In this document: positions 34,690-41,925 of the stretch, one piece after another
Layout of the letters: every line of letters begins with the position of its first letter
How positions within the stretch are numbered: position 1 is the stretch's first letter
Assembly (NCBI GenBank): GCA_964579825.1
Contig: CAZOHT010000018.1
Coordinates: 1 to 64,000, forward strand
Source: SPCO01 sp964579825
GTDB lineage: Bacteria; Chloroflexota; Limnocylindria; Limnocylindrales; CSP1-4
DNA length: 64,000 nt
Direction: 5' to 3'
Notes under the pieces: model-generated
Database searches by the model: none
Seen by the model: the letters and a program-made list of their open reading frames with translations, nothing else
Told to the model about the DNA's origin: nothing
Translations under genes and position numbers: made by a program

Positions 34690-34726
34690 GCCGACATAGC
34701 TCAGTGGTAGAGCAGCTGTTTCGTAA
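34690..34726 (+). pseudogene. 5' half of a tRNA-Thr(CGT) gene
   Basis: The acceptor strand GCCGACA, the D-arm (GCTCAGTGGTAGAGC) and the 5' anticodon stem GCTGT with loop TTCGTAA match a tRNA-Thr gene perfectly in form, with anticodon CGT. Directly after the anticodon loop, where ACAGC should pair with GCTGT, the sequence changes to GTCTCTAG. No 3' half follows. The cut exactly at the anticodon loop is typical of tyrosine-integrase insertion sites. This looks like the left edge of an integrated element. Confidence 0.75.
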
Positions 34727-35016
34727 GTCTCTAGCCCTCTGCGCAGTGCTACAAGCGTGGCGGGCCGATACAAACGGGCACACTTATCAGCTATTCGCGT
34801 CGGGAGCCTCCTGGCGATAGACGGACGCTGCGACCCGATTCTCCCCGAGCTGACCTAGATGACCTGAATCTGGGTGCCATTCATTGCGCTGCACGCTTGG
34901 TTCAGCGGCCTCTCCCCTCTGTCGGCATTGCTGCCTTGCTTGCCCTGGGGCGATACTTATCGGCTCTTCCACGCTCAGAACCGACAGAATCATCAGCTCT
35001 AAGAGACCGGTCGCCT
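34727..35016. other. Intergenic stretch at island edge, no gene seen
   Basis: About 290 bases, with less GC than the flanking genes. I see no convincing reading frame with a ribosome binding site. ATCAGCT/ATCGGCT-type short motifs recur at about 34787, 34957 and 34994 but are too short to call iterons. It lies downstream of the tRNA half and after the end of the ubiquitin-like operon. Confidence 0.4.
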
Positions 35017-35292
35017 TCAGTCCGTATCAGCCTCGGCACGGCGACGTGATTGGCGGGTCAGGTGGCTGAGGCGGGCAAGTCGAGCGTAGTGAGCTCGGCG
35101 GGCCGCCTCGGCACGGCGGAGTCGTTCGGCAAGGGGCAGCTTCCTGTCGGGATCGACCAGCCGCTCGAACGAACTCGCGAAGGTCGCCCGTGCTTTCGCC
35201 GTCGTCTGCCGAGGGTCGTACCGAGCGTGCAGGCTGAAGGCGGCGACCCGCGCCCGGAGCGCCCGCTCGCGAGGGTCACGCTCCTTCCTCAT
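35017..35292 (-). CDS. Small charged helical protein, conserved-looking
   Basis: The 91 residues are very rich in Arg, Ala and Leu and predicted to be mostly helical. The middle segment SSFERLVDPDRKLPLAERLRRAEAARRAHYARLA resembles a short protein family common in actinobacterial genomes as a hypothetical. Its start overlaps the ATPase stop by 4 bases (ATGA), so it is the last gene of the ubiquitin-like operon. Function unknown; it could bind nucleic acid. Confidence 0.6.
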   Translation of the reverse strand: MRKERDPRERALRARVAAFSLHARYDPRQTTAKARATFASSFERLVDPDRKLPLAERLRRAEAARRAHYARLARLSHLTRQSRRRAEADTD

Positions 35293-36548
35293 CGGCTCGC
35301 CGCAGCCTTCCCGGCTGGACCGGGGCCGGCCGCCAATCTTTCGGATCCTGAAACATTCGAAAGATTCCCCTGGCGCCGCCGGACGTAGGCACGGAACATC
35401 GGCAGGGAGAAGTCGTAGGTGCCACGTGTGGCCCGGTGGATGAGGCCACGCTCGACGAGCCGGCGGACTACCAGGTCGAGGCTCGCGACGTCGCCGACGT
35501 GTGGCCGCAAGCGCGTCAGCCGGATCTGACCCGGCTCGCGAGCCATCGCCTCGAGAACACGCTGCTCGGTCGGGCTCGCGCCCTCGAACCGGTCCTCGAA
35601 GAAGGCGAGGTCGAGCTCATGCAGGAGTGCCGGCTCGACCGCCTGATAGTCCGCCGCCGTGACGTCAGGGGTCGTGATACTCCGGCATAGATAAGCGCCA
35701 ACGAACTGCAGGAAATACGGGTAGCCGCCCGTCGTCTCGACGATGTCCCCGATCAACGAGAGCGCGAAAGACCGGCCGCTGCCAGCCAGCGGGATGCCGA
35801 GGGCGTCCCACGCGTCGCCCCGCTCGAGGTTCCCGACAACGACGTGGCGGAACATGCGCTCCGCGTAGGTGCGGGCCCGCTTGAGGTTGAGGCTCAGGGT
35901 CGGCAGACCGGACAGGATGACGCGGACGCGGGGCGACTCTCGCTGAGCTGAAGCCACGGCGGCGAGGAGGCCCGACAGCGGGAACCGCTCGCGCGGCCGA
36001 TCGTCGGCGAGGATGTGGCCCTCGTCGTAGAGCAGAAGTGCGCCCGGCCGGTCGGAATCGGCGATGGCTCGGTCCAAGGCTGCCACGGATGCACGCATTC
36101 GATCGGCGGGACCCGACGGCCGACCTTCGAAGGCTGGCTCATAGCCGACCTCTCCGACCGTGATCCGTCGCGGGCGAAGCTGCCGGACGCCTCCTTCGAT
36201 CGCCTGGCTCACGCCGGCGAACGGGGAAACCCGTCGCGCCAGGGCGTCACAGTCTTCATCGATCGCCTCGGCGAGCCAGGTGTCGTCGCGATGGCGATCA
36301 CCGAGCTCGCGCTGGAGGGTGGGCCAGCCAGCTCGCTCGGCGCGGGCCGCGAATTCGGAGAGCAGGACCGTCTTCCCGGTGCCGCGCAGGCCAGTGAGCG
36401 TCCAGTTCGCGTGGAGGGGTGCTTCCGCGAGGAATGATTCGAACGAATCGAGGAGGCCATCGCGCCCAGCGAGATACGGCGGCGCAACCCCGTTTCCTGG
36501 GCGGAACGGGTTCGCGAGAGGCGGGCTGTTGGGCGTCGGATTGGCCAC
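35289..36548 (-). CDS. AAA ATPase (Orc1/Cdc6-like or STAND-like)
   Basis: The 419 residues begin at GTG 36548 with ribosome binding site AAAGGATC. The P-loop is GLRGTGKT (53-60). LLLYDEGH (171-178) is the Walker B, with Asp-Glu, and a sensor segment follows (RVRVILSGLPTL). The C-terminal winged helix (about 325-400, EQRVLEAMAREPGQIRLTRL) reads like archaeal-type Orc1/Cdc6 ATPases often found on islands. It belongs to the ubiquitin-like operon by strand and close spacing (about 100 bases from the E1-like gene). A regulatory or remodelling role is plausible. Confidence 0.82.
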   Translation of the reverse strand: MANPTPNSPPLANPFRPGNGVAPPYLAGRDGLLDSFESFLAEAPLHANWTLTGLRGTGKTVLLSEFAARAERAGWPTLQRELGDRHRDDTWLAEAIDEDCDALARRVSPFAGVSQAIEGGVRQLRPRRITVGEVGYEPAFEGRPSGPADRMRASVAALDRAIADSDRPGALLLYDEGHILADDRPRERFPLSGLLAAVASAQRESPRVRVILSGLPTLSLNLKRARTYAERMFRHVVVGNLERGDAWDALGIPLAGSGRSFALSLIGDIVETTGGYPYFLQFVGAYLCRSITTPDVTAADYQAVEPALLHELDLAFFEDRFEGASPTEQRVLEAMAREPGQIRLTRLRPHVGDVASLDLVVRRLVERGLIHRATRGTYDFSLPMFRAYVRRRQGNLSNVSGSERLAAGPGPAGKAAASR

Positions 36549-36644
36549 TGGTCGATCCTTTGAGGCTGTATTCGTGAGTTGTCCGGCCGAGGGACGCCGG
36601 TGGGCGCCGTCTCGGCCGGGTTGTGCACCTGGAATCCACACTCC

Positions 36645-37343
36645 CTACTGCGCGCCAGCCGGGACGCGGAACCAGGAGCGGCTGCGGGCCGCGTTCTGGA
36701 TCGCGTCGAGGTAGACCTCGCTGTAGGGGACGCTGCCGCGCTCACTGATCTGCCAGAGGCAGCTGAGCATCGCGCTGGCGACCATCAGGTTCGTCACGAG
36801 GAGCTGCGGGCGCTCGGCGGCCATCACCTGGCAGCCTTCGCCGCGCGGTTCCTCTTCAGTGGCCATCCCGATCTCCGGGTGGATCTCGGTCAGATGGCCG
36901 TCCACGGACCAGCCGTCGCGACGGCGGACGAGCTGGACGTTGCCGTCCGTCTCGTCGTTGCCGCCGCTGATGAGCGTCGCGTCCGTGAGCGATCCGAGAT
37001 GTCGATCGACGAGGGCCCGCGCCCGGTGGTTGTCGACCGCGAGGAGGACGACGTCTCCCTCGCGGACGATCGACCGGACGTTGGTCTCATCGAGGAACTC
37101 GGGGATCGCCTGGACGGCGAGCCCATCGACTCGGGCGACCCGGGCCAAAGCCTCGGCCTTGTTCGAGCCTAGGTCGCTGTTCGAGCAGGCCTGTCGCGAT
37201 CGGTTCCCGGGCTCGAAGACGTCGCCGTCGACGAGGACGAGGAGCGAGCGCGGTTCGGGCCGGTTCGACAGATAGCGGACGAGCGGCGGGAGGAGCTGGC
37301 TCCCGATCCCGCCGCAGCCGACGAGCACGATCCGGTCAACCAT
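36645..37343 (-). CDS. ThiF/E1-like ubiquitin-activating protein (PRTRC ThiF-like)
   Basis: The 232-residue Rossmann protein has the nucleotide-binding loop GCGGIG (9-14), the acidic DGDVFEPGNRSRQ stretch (39-51, with the E1 Asp and Arg residues), a GNDETDGNV segment, and EPRGEGCQVMAAERPQLLVTN with Cys171 as the candidate transfer cysteine. This order, including the Cys then A-x-x-RPQL pattern, matches the ThiF family protein of PRTRC cassettes. E1 enzymes adenylate the C-terminus of a ubiquitin-like protein. Its start overlaps the JAB gene end by 8 bases and has a strong ribosome binding site (AAAGGAGG). Confidence 0.88.
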   Translation of the reverse strand: MVDRIVLVGCGGIGSQLLPPLVRYLSNRPEPRSLLVLVDGDVFEPGNRSRQACSNSDLGSNKAEALARVARVDGLAVQAIPEFLDETNVRSIVREGDVVLLAVDNHRARALVDRHLGSLTDATLISGGNDETDGNVQLVRRRDGWSVDGHLTEIHPEIGMATEEEPRGEGCQVMAAERPQLLVTNLMVASAMLSCLWQISERGSVPYSEVYLDAIQNAARSRSWFRVPAGAQ

Positions 37344-38166
37344 CGGCGGTGCCTCCTTTCTCGCTCGAGCCGGAGACCGGCACGAGCCAGTGCGAGAGGC
37401 GATAGCCGAGGGCCTCGGCGAGCTTGCTCGCCTTGGCGATCGCATCGTCGAGCTCCCGCCGACTTGGCTTCGAAATCTCGTCCGAGGGCTTGAAGCCCCG
37501 GGCGAGGTACTCGGCCATCGACGGTTTGCCCTTCGGCCGTCGGGGCGACGGCGCCAGCTTCACCTTCAGGAGCCAGTCGTCGGGTGGCTCGGCAAGGCGC
37601 CGAGGCCGCTCGATGAGCTGGCCGGTCTTCAGCTGAAACCGGATGCCGTCGACGACGATCGCGGCTGCATAGCCGAGTCGTCGTCGATCGAAGTCGCCGA
37701 CGACGATGTGGAGCCCATCGAGCTCCGCCTCGTCGTCCTCGTCGATCGAGCTGGCGTAGGCGCCAAAGGCGCCATGGCTGTGCATCGAGCCGACGAGCCG
37801 CGATCCGGCCGGCAGATCGCCGTCTGCCAGGTCGAACGTGACTGAGACACTCGACACCTTCTGCGCCGGGACAACGAGGTCGAAACCTGCGTCGCGCCAG
37901 ACCAGGAGGACGAGCGCCTCGGTGCGCTGGAGCCGGTAGACGGCACGGAAGAAGCCGACCGCACGAGCCATCAGATCCTGTGGGACCTTCGGCAGCGCGT
38001 AGTCGACGAACTCCTTGCCTTCCGGCAGGTGGGCGATCCGACCGACCTTCGTCTGGCTCAAACCGAGGAGGCTTCGCTTCCGCAGGTAGAGCCCGTCGCG
38101 AGCGACGACGAAGGCTGGCAGGGACGCAGTCTCGAGCGATGGACCGGCTTCGAGGATCGGGAACAT
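37336..38166 (-). CDS. JAMM/JAB (Mov34-type) metallopeptidase
   Basis: The 276 residues contain the full JAMM zinc motif: His129-Ser-His131, seven residues, Ser139, two residues, Asp142. Glu83 is a candidate catalytic acid. JAB enzymes remove or mature ubiquitin-like proteins by cutting after the terminal Gly. The GLHIVVGDFDRR block after the motif matches PRTRC system protein A-like sequences. A charged C-terminal region of about 90 residues follows and may bind the partner. The start overlaps the 85-residue gene by one base (TGATG) and has a GGAGG ribosome binding site. Confidence 0.88.
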   Translation of the reverse strand: MFPILEAGPSLETASLPAFVVARDGLYLRKRSLLGLSQTKVGRIAHLPEGKEFVDYALPKVPQDLMARAVGFFRAVYRLQRTEALVLLVWRDAGFDLVVPAQKVSSVSVTFDLADGDLPAGSRLVGSMHSHGAFGAYASSIDEDDEAELDGLHIVVGDFDRRRLGYAAAIVVDGIRFQLKTGQLIERPRRLAEPPDDWLLKVKLAPSPRRPKGKPSMAEYLARGFKPSDEISKPSRRELDDAIAKASKLAEALGYRLSHWLVPVSGSSEKGGTADG

Positions 38167-38423
38167 CAGCCACCTCCTCCCCGGTCGGGCAGGCGGTGGA
38201 TGAGCTGCACGAGTCGCTCGAAGCGGCGTCGCTCGTAGACGAGCTGCTCCCTGATGGGACCCGACTCCCGGAACACGTGGGCGAGCACCGTCAGTGCGGC
38301 CTCCTCGAAGAATCGATCGGGCAGCGGTGTCGCCCGCTCGCCGAGAGCGGGAGCCATCCAGGCGCTGAGGCTCCGGTAGCGGACCTCCGCAGTCCGGAGG
38401 AGGTGGTCACGAAGCGATGGCAT
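38166..38423 (-). CDS. Small protein of the ubiquitin-like operon, unknown
   Basis: The 85 residues are helical and basic (LRDHLLRTAEVRYRSLSAWMAPAL, then RFFEEAALTVLAHVFRESGPIREQLVYERRRFERLVQLIHRL). The ATG at 38423 has a clear GGAGGTG ribosome binding site about 6 bases upstream. It overlaps the E2-like gene by 17 bases and the JAB gene by one. No family is recognised. In comparable operons extra small helical proteins act as adaptors; here that is only a guess. Confidence 0.6.
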   Translation of the reverse strand: MPSLRDHLLRTAEVRYRSLSAWMAPALGERATPLPDRFFEEAALTVLAHVFRESGPIREQLVYERRRFERLVQLIHRLPDRGGGG

Positions 38424-39174
38424 CGGTCTCACCTCCGACGTCGGGGTCCGGGGTCAGAACGTCGGCGTCCGTCGGCTCTTCTGGGAGCGGGATCCCGGCC
38501 GGCAGATCGGTGATCGCCAGCCCGGCCATCTGCGTCACGACCTGGCGGAGGGTCCGCCAGTAGGGGTCGTACTGCATGGACAGGGCGGCGAGCGGATCTC
38601 GTCGGGAGCGGGATGCCCAGGACCGAAAGCCGCCGCTGAACGGCAGCGGGTGCCGACGGAGGTCCTGGTTGAAGCGGCTCGCCCAGAACGCGCCGATGAG
38701 CGCGTCGACCCGCTCGCCGACGCTCGCCCCGCTCACCCGGACCGATCCGAGACAGACGATCCCATCGTCGTTCGTGTTCGGCAGGGTGGACGAGAGGAGC
38801 GTCGCGTCGAGCGACGCGATCGGCTGCGTCCGGAAATACGTGGACAGCCCCTCGATCTGTTCGCCGATCGTCGAGACGACGAAGACGACGTATGGCACGG
38901 CGAGCCGATAGGTGGTCGGCTCGCTGTCGCGACGCCGGCTGGCGTGGTACTCGATCATCCGCCGCGACGGGGGCTGCTCGACGACGAAGACCGATCGATC
39001 GGTCGTCCCCGAGCGGATCCAGAAGCGGCAGCCGGTCGGCAGCCGAGGGGTGGTGGCGACCTGAGCTGTGGTGAGTTCGGCCAGGAGGTCCGGGAGGGTC
39101 ACCTCCCGGTCAATGACCTCGCTGATCAGGCTCACGAGGTCGCCCTCGATGCGCAGGAACGTGCGCGATTGCAT
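38407..39174 (-). CDS. E2-like ubiquitin-conjugating protein (PRTRC protein B-like)
   Basis: The 255 residues show the E2-like core seen in PRTRC protein B and related prokaryotic E2s: a strand (YRLAVPYVVFVV, 89-100), then LDATLLSSTLPNTNDDGIVCLGSV, with Cys141 at the place of the E2 active-site Cys, and then helix-rich residues with FWASRFNQDLRRHPLPFSGG. The usual E2 HPN is replaced by LPNTNDDG, as in this prokaryotic branch. I infer it accepts the activated ubiquitin-like protein from the E1-like protein. The ATG has a GAGAGGAG ribosome binding site. Confidence 0.78.
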   Translation of the reverse strand: MQSRTFLRIEGDLVSLISEVIDREVTLPDLLAELTTAQVATTPRLPTGCRFWIRSGTTDRSVFVVEQPPSRRMIEYHASRRRDSEPTTYRLAVPYVVFVVSTIGEQIEGLSTYFRTQPIASLDATLLSSTLPNTNDDGIVCLGSVRVSGASVGERVDALIGAFWASRFNQDLRRHPLPFSGGFRSWASRSRRDPLAALSMQYDPYWRTLRQVVTQMAGLAITDLPAGIPLPEEPTDADVLTPDPDVGGETDAIAS

Positions 39175-39258
39175 GGCGTTCGAGCTCCTCTCTGCTGCGG
39201 GAGCCCGAAGCCGGCGCGCGTGGCGTGCCGGCTCCGGGACATCCGCGGTGGCTGGCGT

Positions 39259-39501
39259 CTAGGCCCCCAGACCCTTCACGCCGGCCTGCTTCTGGAACTC
39301 GATCTCGTCTCCCGGGCGGACGACGTAGTCGTCCTGGACCCGGTCGCCGTTGACCGACACCGCGGCGTCGCGGGGGATATTCAGGACCTGCTCGAGGACC
39401 TTCCAGATCCCACGGATGGACTTCCCGGCGAGATCGAGATCGAGCTCGTTCACGCCGTAGATGACCTTCGTCGCTGGTGTCGTTGCTTCCATTGCCTGCA
39501 T
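39259..39501 (-). CDS. Ubiquitin-like beta-grasp protein (MoaD/ThiS-like)
   Basis: The 80 residues form one beta-grasp domain: KVIYGVNELDLDLAGKSIRG, a helix IWKVLEQVLNIP, then AVSVNGDRVQDDYVVRPGDEIEFQK, the typical MoaD/ThiS/ubiquitin hairpin and turn, ending KQAGVKGLGA. The natural C-terminus is Gly-Leu-Gly-Ala rather than a bare Gly-Gly, so a JAB cut after the last Gly would expose a C-terminal Gly for adenylation. It is the first gene of the operon, with ribosome binding site GGAGGCACC. Conjugation targets are unknown. Confidence 0.85.
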   Translation of the reverse strand: MQAMEATTPATKVIYGVNELDLDLAGKSIRGIWKVLEQVLNIPRDAAVSVNGDRVQDDYVVRPGDEIEFQKQAGVKGLGA

Positions 39502-40256
39502 GGCTTGGTGCCTCCGTGTTCGGGTGCCGCGCACTCGGGCGGAACCAGGCAGGCGAGGCAGTCGCGGCACGCTGCCTCTGAATCGATCGGTGAGGATCGG
39601 CCCGGGTCCGACGCGCAACTGCTGTTGAGCACCGGCGGGCGCGCACGCCGCCGGTCAGTGGTCGTCCTCGGTGGACATCACCTCCATTCCGGCGCGGACG
39701 TGGTCCGCCACCCGAATGAGCGAAGCCCATATCGGACGAGACTGGCCGTCGACGAGGAGCCCGAAAGATCGAGCCGGTCACGCCACCGCCCACGAGGAGC
39801 GGAGCGCCAACCGGCGTTCGGATCGTTCGAGGAGGTGTCCTCGGGAACGGTCGTCTCGGCCCGGCCGGAGCTCCACCCATTCGGGTGAGCGACTGGCGCG
39901 CCTCGCCATCGATCGCGCATCGAGAAAGCGCGATATGGCAGCGTCTATGTGGTTGGAAAGGTGCGGCTGTCGCCGCGGACCGCTCTGGATCCCGGCGCCG
40001 GCGCTGGCCTGGTCGCGGAGCTTGCCGCGGGAGCCCGTGCCGGAGGGCTCCTCCACGCACCCGATCTGGGCGATGGCGGCGGCCGGACCGTGCGAGGTAC
40101 GACGCTCGTCTCTGGCCCTGGCCGCCTACTCAGACCCTAGCGCTCCCTACGGTGTCTGGGAAGTACTTTTCAGTGTATGATGTTGTGTAGTCGATTCGGC
40201 CCGTCCACCTGTCGGGGGCACGGCGCCGGGGCTGCCACGACCTGCCGCGCGCGGGC
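39502..40256. other. Non-coding stretch upstream of the ubiquitin-like operon
   Basis: About 750 bases between the operon start and the IS21 end. Frames here are short or lack a ribosome binding site and a plausible composition; the 63-residue plus-strand frame at 39949-40140 is the best of them but has no supporting start. The operon promoter should lie within this stretch near 39502-39620. I see nothing else that I can call. Confidence 0.4.
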
Positions 40257-40283
40257 TGTCAAGGGACACCAGAAACTGGACGG
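40257..40283 (+). repeat. Terminal inverted repeat, left end of IS21-like element
   Basis: Starts TGTCAAGGGACACC and ends ACTGGACGG. It pairs with the right end by 19 of 27 positions. A second copy of TGTCAAGGGACAC begins 54 bases farther in (40311), with another set of subterminal motifs, so a second left end may be nested here. Confidence 0.6.
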
Positions 40284-40423
40284 CCACGAGATCTGGACGG
40301 ACCACCCCTGTGTCAAGGGACACGTAGACTGCCCGCCTGCGGCCACCGAAACTGCCCATGCGCGGCCAGCAGATCTGCCCGGTGGAGGAGATCGACAATG
40401 GGCTCCGTCCGTCCGCCCGGAAC

Positions 40424-40978
40424 ATGGGCCCCCGCCTGCTCGTCAGCGTTCTGATGCGCGTCATCGTTGTGACCGTGCTCCTTGGCCTCGCCGCTGCATG
40501 CTCCCCGGCGCCGATGCCCACGGCCGCGCCCTCCGCTGGCCAAACTGCCCCTGCGTCGGCCTCGCCGCCGTCCGTCACGCCGGCTCCGTCCTCGCCGGAA
40601 GCGGTCGCCTGGCTTCCGCCCTGGGCTGGACCTGCGACGCCCATGGCGGTCGTCACACGCTCCGTGCTCCCGTTTTGCGGCGTCGAGCAGGGCGGTCCGT
40701 TCGGATCGATCGATACCGATGTCCGTGATTGCTTCGTCGCCGCTCTTCGGGACGGCACGGAAGCAGAGTTCGCCAGCATCCGCTCGACCATCGAGGGCGA
40801 TCCGATTGCGACCATCACCCGGGCCCTGCCCGGCGGCGGTCTCGAGATCCTCGTCGACAAGACGCAGGACGCCTTCGGTGCCCGCGTCTGGGCCCGGACG
40901 ATCTGCCGCGGCTTCGTCGAGGATCAGGAGTTTGGCTTTGTCCGAGACGGGTGCGACGAGGGCGTCGTCATCCGGTAG
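40424..40978 (+). CDS. Small lipoprotein, probable passenger in the IS element
   Basis: About 184 residues with a hydrophobic signal (LLVSVLMRVIVVTVLLGL) and lipobox LAAAC (about residue 24-28). A Pro/Ser/Ala linker and a small domain with three further Cys (FCGV, DCFV, ICRG) and one C-terminal Cys (GCDEG) follow. I recognise no family. Its start could be ATG 40424 or 40454. It runs opposite to istB. Because it sits between the element end and istB it may be cargo. Confidence 0.6.
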   Translation: MGPRLLVSVLMRVIVVTVLLGLAAACSPAPMPTAAPSAGQTAPASASPPSVTPAPSSPEAVAWLPPWAGPATPMAVVTRSVLPFCGVEQGGPFGSIDTDVRDCFVAALRDGTEAEFASIRSTIEGDPIATITRALPGGGLEILVDKTQDAFGARVWARTICRGFVEDQEFGFVRDGCDEGVVIR

Positions 40979-41037
40979 GTCGAGCAAACCGCCGTCGACC
41001 GGTTAGTGTGGCGCGCTCCCGGCAGCCCCCAGACAGG

Positions 41038-41925
41038 TCAGGCGTCCTGCGCGTGGAGCGGCGCGACGCCGCGACCGTCGATCGCCTCGGTCAGCCGATG
41101 GGAGGTGCCTTCGGTGACGATGACGTGGGCGTGGTGGAGCAGCCGATCGACCGCGGCCGTCGCCAGGCCCTTCGGGAAGATCGTGTCGAACCGCGCCGGG
41201 TGGAGGTTCGAGGTGAGGATCAGCGAGCGCTTCTCGTACGCCGCGTCGACGAGCCGATACAGCGCCTCGGCCTCGTCGGCGCCGGCGGGCAGCAGCCCGA
41301 TGTCGTCGACGACCACAAGCTCCGAGCGGACGATCCGCTCGACGACCTTGCCGGTCGAGGCATCGATCCGGGAGCGGGCGATCGTGGCCGTGAGGCTCTC
41401 GAGGGTGAACCAGCTGACCCGCAGGTCGCGATCGATCGCGGCGTGGGCGATCGCTTCGGCGAAATGACTCTTGCCGGTCCCCGATGGTCCAACCAGGACG
41501 AGGTTCTCGGCCCGGCCGATCCAGTCGAGCGACCGCAGCGCCCACTGGGCGTCGCCCGGGATCGCCGAGGCCTTCGGGTCCCAGGCGTCGAACGTCTTGC
41601 CCGACGGCAGGCGGGCGGCCTTGCGGTGCATCTCACGGGTCGAGCGGTCGCGACCGGCGGCCTCCTCGGCCAGGAGGACCTTGAGGACGTCGGTGAAGTC
41701 CCAGCCCTCATCCCGAGCCCTGGCGAGGACGGCCGGGCCGGCTTCTCGGATGTAGCGCAGCCGCAGCCGGTGGAGCAGTCGCCAGACGTCGGGTGGCAGC
41801 GGCGCCGGCTCGACCGGGTGAAGCCGCGGCGGCAGCTCGCGCCAGCGGGCGAACTCGTCGCTCGCCTCGGCGCCCTGGAGGCGACTTCGGGTCTCGTACG
41901 GGTCGTGCGCGGATCCGGTGCTCAC
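41038..41925 (-). CDS. istB: IS21-family helper ATPase IstB
   Basis: The 295-residue AAA ATPase contains Walker A VGPSGTGKS, Walker B ELVVVDDIGLLP, and the IstB motifs (LVDAAYEKRSLILTSNLHPARFD, DRLLHHAHVIVTEGTSHRL). IstB forms ATP-dependent filaments on target DNA that activate the IstA transposase. It overlaps istA by 4 bases, the standard arrangement. An N-terminal region of about 100 residues precedes the ATPase, longer than in many IstB proteins. Confidence 0.95.
   Translation of the reverse strand: MSTGSAHDPYETRSRLQGAEASDEFARWRELPPRLHPVEPAPLPPDVWRLLHRLRLRYIREAGPAVLARARDEGWDFTDVLKVLLAEEAAGRDRSTREMHRKAARLPSGKTFDAWDPKASAIPGDAQWALRSLDWIGRAENLVLVGPSGTGKSHFAEAIAHAAIDRDLRVSWFTLESLTATIARSRIDASTGKVVERIVRSELVVVDDIGLLPAGADEAEALYRLVDAAYEKRSLILTSNLHPARFDTIFPKGLATAAVDRLLHHAHVIVTEGTSHRLTEAIDGRGVAPLHAQDA

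Noticed and set aside
34727..34930. Group I intron in the tRNA-Thr gene
   Set aside because: No group I core motifs were seen. A TGTCGGC at about 34920 could pair with the acceptor but lacks a T-arm before it, so no 3' exon is present.
39619..40180. Several short frames of 60-170 residues upstream of the ubiquitin-like operon
   Set aside because: None has a ribosome binding site or a plausible composition; they overlap each other in different frames.
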